The notes below the pieces were generated by a model that was not told where the DNA came from, did not search any database, and saw nothing but the letters and a program-made list of their open reading frames with translations. The translations under genes and the position numbers were made by a program. A stretch of DNA of 64,000 nucleotides, taken from contig NZ_CP150227.1 in the NCBI RefSeq assembly GCF_037971845.1, forward strand, positions 4,960,001-5,024,000, written 5' to 3'. Source of the DNA: Paenibacillus sp. FSL R5-0766. GTDB taxonomy: Bacteria; Bacillota; Bacilli; Paenibacillales; Paenibacillaceae. Shown one piece after another: positions 1-12,800 of the stretch (position 1 is its first letter; each line of letters starts with the position of its first letter).

Positions 1-800
1 ATTGGCAATTGGCTTATGTTCAGATAAGCCGCAATGATGTTGGAAAAATTTTCAAAGCATGTCCACCAAACATCTGCAGGCTCCTTCCCTGCAAGGAACA
101 ACTCGACAGTCATTGCTGAAGGCGACAATGTTTCTGTTTCCTTCAACTTGTTCATGACGATGGTGTTACATCTATTCCATGCTTGAAGTGAAAATTGTTT
201 CTCTATTTCATCTTCTGATACCCCTATGGGGCCTTGAGACAGAAAATTTACATAATCCTCATAATTTCGTACTTGGTACAGAAGATCACTCTCGATCTCT
301 ATACCTTGCGGTCTATATAATGCCTTCGATTCAAGTTGCTGCTTGATGATCTGGGCACTCATACCATCAAACGCAAGGTGATCAAAACTCCAAATCAGCT
401 TATGCTCTGTGGCTCCTGTACGCAAAATACACAGACGCCAAGGTAGTTCCTTCAACGTATACGTTTTGTGTAACAGAGACTGAACCAGTCTGTACTCCAG
501 CTGCTCCATTGTAGCCGAAGCATAATGACGAATATCAAGATACGGGATAAGCTGTTGCAGCATGTCCGCCGCTAACGACATATCACATGGATGCCAATAC
601 AATTGTTCTTCCTCATATATCATGCTGTGCAGCAATTGATGCCGGGATATAACCCCAAGAATCAGGTGTTTTACAGCTTGTTCATTCAATTCGCCTTCCA
701 GCGTTGTTGTAAATCCGCTTGCTCGTGAAGTCGTAGAAGCATGTGCTTGTTGAATTGGAGATAGTGGGAATTGACCCATAGGGGTCATGCCCGCCATAAA
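1..800 (-). other. Synthetase C4 condensation-like domain (partial)
   Basis: From about residue 5155 the protein shows the C-domain opening FPLSPIQQAHAS and an active-site motif DHLAFDG near nt 365-390. The second (catalytic) His and the DG are kept, while the first His is Asp. The rest lies outside the window. It could be an ordinary C domain, or a specialised one that releases or transfers the chain. Confidence 0.7.
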
Positions 801-3800
801 AGATGAAACCTGATTGCAGCTGTTTAAGACATGCAGGACCAGGCTGTCCAGTTGTTTCTCATGAAGTGTTATGTCCTGTGGTATGACTATCGGGGACTGA
901 ATATGCAGGCTATCTTCGGACCAAACTGACGCCGGAGGATTAATATCTACCAATTTGGCAAGTCCTCTAACTGTCGGATATTGGAATAATTCGTTCACAT
1001 TGATGGCAATTCCTTCTTTTGCCAAAATTTGAGTAAATGCAATCGCTTTGAGCGAATGCCCCCCATTTTGAAAGAAGTGATCTTCCACACCAATTCCTGG
1101 ATTACCCAGGATCTGTCGCATGGCGGCAAGAATGACACGCTCTGTTTTTGTCCGAGGTGAACTCACTTCCAGAGACCTCTGCTGCTCTTCAACCAAATGC
1201 TCGGACAATGCCCTTCGGTCCACTTTGCCATTGGCATTAATCGGAAGATGATCCATTCGAATAATGCGTGCAGGTACCATGTACTCAGGCAGCTGCTGGT
1301 GAAGTTCTCTTCGAATATACTCACCATCTGCTCCAGTATCAGTTGTATAAAAAGCGGCAATGTATAGGCTTCCTAATGATTCTGTAGCTGTCATGACAAA
1401 GGCATCACGTACTCCCGAAAGACGCTCCATGCAATTACCTATCTCCGATAACTCAATGCGGAAACCTCTAATCTTGACCTGGAAATCCGAACGTTCAATA
1501 AAAATCAGACTGCCGTCAGCCAGACGTTTGACGATGTCACCTGTCCGATACATTCGTTCTCCCTTGCGGAAGGGATCATCAAGAAAGTGTTTTCGGGTAA
1601 GATCCTCACGGTTAAGATATCCAATACCTACCGCATCCCCACTGATATACAGTTCACCTGGAACGTTGGGTGGCACAGGCTTCAGCTCATCATCCAGAAC
1701 ATACAAGGCTGTGTTAGACAGGGGATAACCTATAGGCAGTGAGCCAGTATAAGGCTCTGTTTGCTGTAATAAGTGGTAGGAGGCAAAAAAGGTCGCTTCC
1801 GTTGGCCCATATCCATTTAACAGCCTGCCCGGCCCCACACATGCAAGCGCTTTGTTGGCATGACTCACCGATGCAGCTTCACCACCAAACATCACTCTAC
1901 GCACATTCTTCAAGCAATCAGCATCCCAGTCCACCAGCATATTAAACAAGGATGTCGGAATATAAAATACTGAAATCCGTTGCTGTTGGATGACATCCGC
2001 CAAACGAGCCATATCCAAAATGGTCTCTTTTGAGATTAATACAAGAGTAGCGCCATTTATTAATGAAGCAAAAATATCGAAAATGGAACCGTCAAACGCA
2101 TAGTTAGAAATTTGCAGGATACGATCCTCTGGCACGACGGTGACGAAATTGCTATTTTTCATGACTTTGGTCACATTGCGATGACTCATCACAGTCCCTT
2201 TCGGGGTTCCTGTTGACCCTGATGTATAAATGATATAAGCCGGGTCAAGAGCGGTCTTGTTCATATCTTCAACGGGCTCCTGCATATTTCCTGAATCAAA
2301 TGCTGCCAGTTCATCTGCCGGCACGATACAAGGAACTACAGATTGCCATGTGGAGGCATACGCCGTTTCAGTCAATAACACAGCCGCATCGCAATCTTGC
2401 AAAATAAATTCAATTCTCGATGGCGGCGAAGCTGGGTCAATCGGAACATAACTGCACCCCACTTTGAGTGTAGCAAGGATACTGATCATCTGGATCGGTC
2501 CACGGTCCAGAATGAGAGCAATACTGGAGCCTGATTTTACCCCTTGTCCAAGCAACCTGGACGCCAGCCACTGAACACGTTCATACAGATCTGCATAGCT
2601 CCACTCATCGTCTTCCCAGACCAATGCTGACTTCTGTGGATGCATATGAACTTGTTCCTCGAATAATTGGGAGATGGTCGCATCTCGCGGATACTGGGCG
2701 GCATTATCGTTGACTCCGTACAGCAGCCAGTCCTCTTCCTCCGGTGTAGTGAGCTTAATCTGTCCAATTCGTTCATTATCCCCTGTTGTGATCTGAGACA
2801 GGATATACCGGAATTTATCCAGCATCCGTTCCATGGACTCCGCTTTAAACAAATCCGAGCGATAGTCAAGTTCAACCGTGTAACATTGCTTATGCTCGAC
2901 CAGTGTCCAAGTCAGATCAAATTTGGCATCCACCTTACCTTCGACCCATGGTTCAAGCATCAGTTCCCCGGCTTCAGGATCATCGGTCCCCATATTAATG
3001 TAATTTAGAACCACATCAAATAGGGGGTTGCGGCTTAAATCACCGAATAGACCAAGTTGTTCTACCAGTGCTTCATAAGGATAATGCTGATGCTCATAAC
3101 AGGATAACAGCTTGCCACGCATCTTATTCAAATACGCCTCTGTGGACCATTCTCTGTCCATGCTGGTACGAATGGCGAGCATGTTCACGAACATCCCCAT
3201 AACGTTATTGAGTTCTGGCTTCTCACGCCCGGCAACCGCTGTACCAACGACCAAGTCTTCCTGACCCGTATACTTCCAAATTAATAGATTCAAAGTTGCC
3301 ATGAACAACATGTAGGGTGTAAGCCCTTGTTGAGTACAGAAGTCATTGACCTGTGTGCTTAACGACTCACCAAGTTCAATGGAACGTCTGTCTCCGCTGT
3401 AGGATGACGCGCCATGTCTTGGGAAGTCTGTAAGCAATTCAACCGGTGCAGGCATGTCCTCGAATTCCCGTATCCAAAACTCGGCGTCTTCAACAGATTG
3501 TCCATGTGACGCAGCTTCATCACGCCATTCCGCATAATCCTTATACTGAATATCAAGAGATTGCAATGTTTCTCCTCTGTACATGCGAGCAAAATCCTGC
3601 ATCAGGATAGCAATGGAACTCTGATCCGAAATGATATGATGCATGTCGATGAATAAGATGTGTTCCTCTTGAGAAAGGCGAATGAGCTTAACACGAACCA
3701 ATGGTGCGCTGGTCAGATCAAAAGGCTTGATCCATTCCATGACCTGCTCTAACCCTGCCGTTTCTAATTCCAGCAATTCTACCACGCTTGGAACCTGATC

Positions 3801-6800
3801 CTCGACAACCTGGAAAAGCTCACCGTCAATCATTTCAAATCTGGTACGGAATGCTTCATGTCTCTCTACCAGTGCATCCATTGTTACTCTGAATTGGGTA
3901 GGGTCAAGTTTTCCCCTTACCCTATAGGAACTGGCGAGATTGTACGCCGTACTCTCACCTTTCATCCACTCATGCACCACATACATTCTTCGCTGTGCAG
4001 AAGTGGTCTTGTATTTCTCTTTCTTAGGTACAGGCAAGATTGGGTTCACTGAATCAGAGTCACTTGTAACCTGATGTTCAGCAATCCATTGAACCATGTG
4101 TTCAAATACAGAATGATCAAAAACCTCTTCCAGCCCCAAATTCAGTCCAAACATTTCTTTAATCCTAGACGCCAAGGAAATCGCTTTTAAAGAATGACCT
4201 CCAAGCTCAAAGAAATCATCTTCAAGGCTGACTGCTCCATTACCAAGCAACTCCTGCCACAATTGCGATAATACATGCCTTATCTCATCATCAGTCCGTT
4301 GAACCCTGACTTTCCCGGATGGAGATTGGTCTAATGCTGCGATAGAACCCGCCGCAACCTGCGACATACCTGCAAGCTGATACAACGCAACATCATGTTG
4401 GTGAACAATGGGATCAAAGGAATACGTCGGCAGAGAGATTTTTTGCCTGCGCCCCATTCCGTTTAACTGTTCCCAATCCAGCTCCATGCCAGAGCACCAG
4501 CAAAAAGCAAGTACTTTCATTAAATACACGTCTGCCTCAAGCAAGCTCTGACGATCTCCAGTAAGAGCTATGATGTTTGGCTCTGATAATGAATCCGGGG
4601 TTATTTGTTCTGTATCCTGCTGCTGATTCGAAACGATCCACAGCGTATGCCCATCAGATTCAGAAAGCGTCTTGCGATTTAGCAACGTAAACAGGAAATT
4701 TGGAGATAACAGTGGTGCAATACTCGACGCAAGGTCTGTTACAGTTGCATCTGTCATCCTTCCTGTCAAAGCATCTGACAATGCTCCTTCTTCTAGTGAC
4801 CAATGCTCCAGATTGTATAAAAGCCCTACGGCATGTACTGGATCAAGTGCATCACTAATAACCAACCCCACCAGTTCGCCAACGCCTTGCCCACAGACAG
4901 CATCTGGCTTGATACCAAGCTGCATCACGGTTTTATAAAGAGCATATTGCACAACAAAGCACTGCATGCGCTCAAGCCTTGAATCGGTTAACGATCGCCC
5001 TATGCCTTGGCGAATGGCATACTGTTCCTTGGACTCAAAGAGGTTCAGTATCTCTTCAAAGTGTTGTTTGAATATCTCTGAGACCTGACTGCGATACACG
5101 GAAGCATATAGTTCCCGAATCTTGCGCGCTTCCCAACCTGCATTTCCGCTAAGGTAAAACATGACCTTAGGCTTCCCATTCGTCACACTTGCCTGTGTCT
5201 CAAACTCCACAGACTGCTCGCCTGGCGGAATATAACCGTCTACAACGATTAGCGCTTTACGATGAATGAATCTGCTTCTTCCCTTCTGTAGCGTCCACGC
5301 AGCATTGGGCAACTGCTCCGGCAATGCATGGATCGCCTGTAGAACCGAATCGTACGTGCGTTCCAGCGCAGATTCACTTTTGGCCGAGAAGGGCAGCAGA
5401 AGCAATGACTCATAATTGGCTTGGCTCTCTTGGACGGGTGGTTGCTCCAGAATGACGTGAGCATTGGTCCCCCCGATCCCAAACGAACTGACACCTGCTC
5501 GCAGGATTCGCTTCGCGTCTTCTAATGGCTGTGGCTCCTTGTTGATATAGAAGGGACTATGCTCCAGCTCCAACATTGGATTCGCCCGATTCATGTGAAT
5601 CTGTGGCGGAACCACCCGGTGATAAAGCGTCAGTACGGTTTTAATAAAACCAGCGACACCTGCTGCCGCATCAAGATGCCCAATATTGGCTTTCACAGAA
5701 CCTAGAGCACAATAATTTCTACGATCTGTTCCCCATGACTGCCTGAGCGCTTCAATTTCAATCGGGTCCCCCAATTTGGTTCCTGTTCCATGCGCCTCCA
5801 GATAGGAGATCTCTCTAGGAGACACTCCCGAACGATGCAGGGCTGATTGAATAACCTTGACCTGCCCGGCCACACTCGGTGCCGTATATCCAATTTTGTC
5901 CATGCCATCATTATTAATCGCTGAACCTTTAATGACTGCATAGATATGATCTCCATCTCTCTGCGCGTCGCGGAGTGACTTGAGCACAACCATTCCGCAT
6001 CCATTACCAGACACAGTACCAGATGCCTGCTCATCAAACGGTCTGCAATGACCATCTTTTGAATAAATCATGCCTTCATGCCAGTGATAACCTTCTTTGA
6101 GCGGATAGGAGATAGAGACACCTCCCGCAAGTGCCACATCACACTCACCCCGAATCAGCGATTCAGCAGCTTGGTGGATGGCGACCAAAGAAGTCGAACA
6201 TGCGGTCTGTACGGCCATACTCGGCCCTCTCAGATTTAATTTGTGAGATACTCGGGTTGTAATATAGTCCTTTTCATTTAAAGTCATGGCTTCAAAAGCC
6301 TGTAGCAAATTACCGGAACGACCTAGAAATTGCACCATCCATGGTAAGCTCAGTCCACTTCCGGCAAACAATCCTATAGATCCCTCATAACTGTAAGGAT
6401 CACACCCGGCATGCTCAAGTGCCTCCCATGAGCACTGATGTAGCAGCCGTATTTGCGGATCCATCATGTTGGATTCCTGATGCGGATATTCGAAAAATCC
6501 GGAGTCAAAATACTCAGTATCTTGCAGTACACCTTTGGCCCGTACATAATCAGGATGTTTGAAGTCTTCCGGTCGTACACCCGCAGCGGTTAGATCCTCC
6601 TCATTCAGACGAGTGATACCATCCTTACCTGCCATTAGGTTATCCCAGAACTCCTCAATATTTCTTGAGCCGGGAAAATGCCCTGCCATGCCAATGACTG
6701 CGATATCCGACGAAGAAGAAGTTCTGCTACTGTGTTCTGAGGCAAACTGGATACTCTGTTCCGGTCTGCTCTGATCTGGTCTGCTCTGTTCCACTTTGCT

Positions 6801-9800
6801 GTGTTCAACTGTGCTCATCACATACTCTTTGGGAGCTGTTGTCGGGTCCGGGTTCGTAACAGGATATCCAGCCGAAGCGATATTCCCGCTCTCCTCTTGT
6901 TGTGTAACTGTCGGCAGCATCTGCTCAGCCACCAGATGACTGACCAGTGATGCAATGGAGGAATGCTCAAACAATTGCACCAGCGGAACTTTTTTATCCA
7001 GATAGGCATTCAGCCGATTATTGATCAGAATAAGCCCCAGCGAGTTGCCTCCGATGTCAAAAAAGTGATCATGGATATTAACCGTATCCAGATTCAATAT
7101 TTCCTTCCACGTTGCAATGAGCATCTGCTCCAGATCAACTTTTGCCCGCTCCATTCCTTGAATCGATGAGCCATAAACCAAAGCCGGATTAGTTCTCTCT
7201 CCCGGCTCAAAATCAGCCAGACGAAGAGCATTGCGATTCAGTTTGCCATTAGGCAGCACAGGCAGATTTTCCAGACGAATCAAGCGAGAAGGCATCATGT
7301 ACTGTGGAAGCCGCTGCTTTAACCAGGTCCGAAGCTGTATGTCTTCATCCCCCATAACGGAAGGCCCAATCCCAGGCTTCAGACTGTAGAAAAGGATTAA
7401 TTGCAATGAATGTGACTTGGCCCCTTCTACCTTAACGACAGCCTCCCTTACACGTTCATAATTCATCGCTGCCTGCTCAATCTCGTTCAGTTCAATCCGG
7501 TAGCCACGAATCTTCACCTGCTGATCTAACCGTCCCATTAACTCAACATCCCCATCCGGCAGTATACGGGCCAGATCGCCAGTTCGGTACAAACGGCCTC
7601 CCAAAACATTGGAGTTTGCCATGAATCGGGCATCGGTCTCAGCAGCATTATGCAGATAACCGCGGGATAATCCTTTTCCTGCAATGCACAGCTCTCCATA
7701 ACTTCCAGGTGGCAGTATTTCACCTTCATCATTCAGAATATAAATCTCTGTATTGGTAATGGGCTTGCCAATGGTGATCGCGGCTGTGTCATTCAATTCT
7801 TTGGTCGTTGACCAGATTGTAGTTTCCGTTGGTCCATACATGTTAAAGACTCGAGCGGGCGTAAGCCGCTTCAGATCGGTGAGGAGTCCCACAGGGACAT
7901 TTTCCCCTCCGGTAAGAACACACCGCAGATTGCCAAGCGCCTGAGCAAATTCCGGATTTTCGACAAATGCCTTAATGCGTGAGACCGTGCTAAGAATGTG
8001 TGTAACACCATGTTCACGTATTCGACGTGAAGCAAGAGCCGGGTCAAGCTGCTCCTGCTCATTGGCCAGATACAGCGAATATCCGGTGCATAATGGTGTC
8101 CACACTTCAAATCCGAAAATATCAAAAGATATGGTCGTCACACTGATGATGCGATCTGTCTCATGTGCAAAAATATGTCGGTGCCTGATGTCCTCAACAA
8201 AATTGACCATTGCCTCATGAGTAATCATGACCCCTTTGGGACGACCGGTCGATCCTGAGGTGAAAATCACACAGGACAGGTCCGAAGACAGGACGCTTAT
8301 GTCCGGGTTAACGGATGAGCACACATCCTGGACAGTTGGATCATACACAAATCGGTCTCCGCTAAAAGTCACTGTGCCTTCTTCATCAGGCGTACACAGC
8401 AATACGTTCATTCGGCTGTCTTCAATCATATTTACGATGCGCTGCGGCGGAAAAGCAGGGTCCAGAGGCACATAAGCCGCCCCAGCTTTCAGCACCGCCA
8501 ATAGCATAATGATCAACGATTCATCTCGTCTGGATAATACGCCTACAGGTTCATCCCGGCGCACACCTTGATCAATCAGCTTCCAAGCCAGCGTATTAGC
8601 TTTTTCATTAAGCTCCCTGTAGGTAAAAGCGGCGCCGGATGATACAAGGAGAGCTTTCTTGTCTGGTGTGAGTTCTGCCTGCAGTTCGAACAGCCGATGC
8701 AGACCCACCGCAGGATTGTAATCCAGACGTGGACCAGCAAGACGATGGACTGGGTGCTCGTGAGAACGTTCGTTTCTCTCAAACAGTTCGCTCAGAGACA
8801 GATTGGGCTGTTGTACAACCTCTTGGCAGAGTCCGATAAACTCCTGCATCATACCTTCAACTGTGTCCCGGCGGAACAGATCCAGCGAGTATTCGATATA
8901 TCCTTCAATCACCTGCTTCTCCCTGTTTTCTTGACAGGTCATTAACAGATCATAAGTAGACGTACCCGTCTCCACCGGAAAAGAACTGAATTGCAACCCA
9001 TGAAGTTCAAGTCCATGCAAGTCCATGTTCTGATAATCAAAACAAACATCAAATACCGGATTTCGGTTCAACTCACGTGTCACGCCCAGTTGTGCCACAA
9101 GCTCATTAAACGGATACTCCTGATACGCAAAGGCATCCAGTGTATGTTGTTTAAGTTCGCGTAAAAAATCAGTATACGTACGATCAAACGTTGGAAAATT
9201 CCGCATCGCAATCATATTGACAAACATGCCTACCGTCTCTTTCCACTCCTCTTGCATCCTTCCTGCAACAGGCGTTCCTACCACAATGTCCTGCTGACCT
9301 GAGCGGTGTGCGAGAAGAAGATTCCACACACTTAGCATTACCATATACATGGATGCTTCCGATGAGGAAGCCAGCTCATGCAAGTGTTGTGTTAACGAAC
9401 GATTCAACGTGAAATGAAGACGTCCCCCTTGCATGGATCGCTGTGATGGACGCTCATGGTCAAGTGGAAGCTCCAGCACAGGTAAAGAAGGGCCAAGATG
9501 GTCCAGCCAGTACGTTTGATGTGAAATGTATTCCTGTGAAGCGAGACGTTGTTGCTGCCATACCGCGTAATCTTTGTACTGCAATCGGACTGCATGCTCT
9601 TTGCCAAAATATAAATCATTGAAGTCACGAGTAATGATTTCGACAGATGTACCATCCGCGATAATATGGTGAATATCAAAGAATAACAGATGCCTGCGCT
9701 CGCCTATCTTAATCAGTTCAACCCGCATAAGCGGAGCTCTCCCCAGATCAAAAGGACGAATCAATGTCTCGATCATCGCAGGCAACTCTTGGTCATCTGC

Positions 9801-12800
9801 CACATGCTGCTCTGCGTAGCCCATACTTAAGCGAACCGAAGGTTGGATGATCTGAACGATCTGACTACCCCGTATCTCAAACGATGTTCTGAGCGCCTCA
9901 TGATGTTGCATCAACTTCTGCAAAGCAGCCTCAACTCTTATACGGTCCAATTCACCTTCAATAATGGTTGCAGACGGTAGGTTGTATGCCGTATTGCCTG
10001 GATCAAGCATCGCTTGTGTGAACATACGCATCTGTGCAGAAGAGATTGGATAAGCATCCATAGTGGGTGCAGATTGAATTATCTGTTGGTCCACTTTTGG
10101 TTTCGCCATGACATAGAGATGCTCCGCCAGTTGAATAGGCGTTGAATGATTGAAAATATCTGCTACCTCAGGCTGAATTCCTAAATGAGATCGGATCCAT
10201 GCAGACAAGCTGACTGCTTTGAGAGAATCTCCTCCAACCGCAAAGAAATTAACCTCTTCATCTAGATCATCGATGCCAAAAATCGTTCGATATGCATCAA
10301 GGACAATCTGCTTCAGTTGGTCTGAACCGCCAGTATAAACTGTCCCTTTTATTAGAGTAGAGCCACTTCCCTTTCCCTGATCTGCATGCTGCCTATCATC
10401 CCCGGTATCCATTCCTGCCGCCGCTGATGAGCCAGAAAGAGAAACACTGACAGGATAGGATTGTTTGTTGAAAACATAAGTAGGCAGAGAGCATTTGCGT
10501 CGTACCGTCTGCCCTTTGAACACCTTCCAGTCCGGTTCAATGCCTTCGCACCATAACTCCGCAAGTCTGCGGTTCACATAGATACTGTCCTGCTCCGTCT
10601 CCCTTACGTGACGTAGCATATTCAGTACCGTCTGGGAATCTCTTGATAGACTGTGCTGTCTGGCAAAGGAGCTTAGCGTTCGTCCTGCACCTACTTCAAT
10701 TAATACAGCCCGCTCATCCTTCAACACTTCAGCCAGGTTTGATTCAAACAACACCGGCTGTAAAATATGACGGGACCAATAGTCAGGTTGTGTGATTTCA
10801 TCTCCAAGCGCCCATGTTCCACTGGTGTTGGACAGTAAAGGGATCTGTGGCGTATGAAGTGAATGCTCTGCTAGATAACGTCTAAATTCCTCAGCGGCCT
10901 GATTCATCATTGGCGTATGGAATGCATGGGAAGTCTTCACACGAATGCACTTCCAGCCCAGTCCTTCAGCCTTGGCTTCCATCCGTGAAATGGCTTCAGC
11001 TGTCCCACCAATCACACTGGAACCTGTAGTATTCACCAGGGCAAGCCACATATCTTCCTCCAGTTGTGACTTCACCTGCTGTGCATCCGCCATAATGGCA
11101 AGCATAACCCCGGGTTGTTGTTGTTGCATCAGACGTCCGCGAAGTCGAACTAACTTGACAGCATCTCCGAGTTCGAACACACCCGCTACCGCTGCAGCAG
11201 CCAATTCACCAATGCTGTGTCCGATCATGCCATCTGGCTTGATGCCCAGATCCAGCAGCGACTTGGCCAGCGCATAACTTGTCATGAACAGTGCGAATTG
11301 GCTGTACTCCGTCTGGTTTATTCGCTCAGGGTGCTGATCCCCGTATACAACAGACAGCATATCTTCTCGTTCTTCCGCAGGCAGAAGGTCCAATATTTCC
11401 TGAATATAACTTCTGAAGATTGGAGCCAGGCCTGTTTGCTCTGTAGATCTGTATAGTTCTGCACCCATTCCCTGATACTGACTGCCCTGTCCGGGGAACA
11501 TAAAGTATACGGGACGAGTGCCTTGAGCCGAATGGTATACGCGTGCTTTCCCCAGTTGCTGTATCAGCTTGTCCGGATTATCCTTCCATGTCTTATCCAG
11601 AATGAGTGCCTTACGATACGCAAAAACAGATCTACCTGATTGCAAGGTCCACCCTGCGTTTGACACAGATTGATCCGGCTGCTGAGTCAGATGTTCCATA
11701 ATCCGTTCAGCGGTGCGGTTCAGCGAGTACTCTGTTTTGGCGGAAAAAAGCAATATATTTACGTCATCATCCGGACTGCACTTCTCCATCTCGGGAGCCT
11801 CCTCCAATACCATGTGAGCATTCGTGCCCCCCACACCAAATGAATTGATTCCTGCGCGCATGACTCCAACTTTGCCCTGTTTCCAGTCCACCCCTTGTGC
11901 ATTAACTTTAAAAGGCGTATTCAAAAAATCAATTTTGGGATTAGGTTGCTCATAATTCGCTGTTCCAGGGATATATCCTTGTCCAAGACTGAGCGCTACC
12001 TTGATTAAACCAACCACACCTGCGGCTGTATCCATATGTCCCACATTGCCTTTGACCGAACCCAGATAACAAAATTGCTTTTGGTCGGAAGCAAAGGCCC
12101 GAGTTAACGAGTTTACTTCAATTGGATCACCTAGCAACGTTCCCGTGCCATGTGCTTCGATATAACTCACCGTTTCCGGGTCTACTCCGGCTACCTTATA
12201 AGCATCCTGAATGACTTCAGCCTGTCCGCTTACGCTTGGAGCAAGAAAACTGAGTTTCTCTTGTCCGTCATTGTTAATTGCTGAGCCTTTGATGACCCCG
12301 TAGATATGATCTCCATCCCGCAGAGCATCGGTTACCCGCTTCAACACCACAATTCCCATACCATTGGAGAAGACAGTTCCACTGGCTGCCGCATCAAATG
12401 GACGACAGTGTCCATCTGTGGAGAACATCATGCCATCCTCAAATATGTAACCCCCTTCATTGGGCAACTCCACGGTGATCCCACCAGCCACGGCCACATC
12501 ACATTCTCCAACGATCAAAGATTGACATGCCAGATGAGGTGTAACCAATGAAGTAGAACATCCCGTCAGAGCGGTATAGGCCGGCCCTTTTAAGTTCAGC
12601 TTATAAGCCATTCGGGTAGCGAGAAAATGATTGGTGCTGAGGGTGAATGCTTCGTATTTACTGCTATAGTTAGCATCGTTAAAAAGCACTTGACGGTACC
12701 ATTCGAAGTCATCGGACCCGCCAAGGAACACACCCACCTTACCCGCTTCATCCGGTCTGCAGCCTGCATCCTCCATCGCTTCCCATATTCCCTGATACAA

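Noticed and set aside
12555..12565. KS1 LTGCSTSL suspected as an inactive ketosynthase because of G before Cys
   Set aside because: Cys and both catalytic His motifs are intact; the preceding residue varies in active enzymes.
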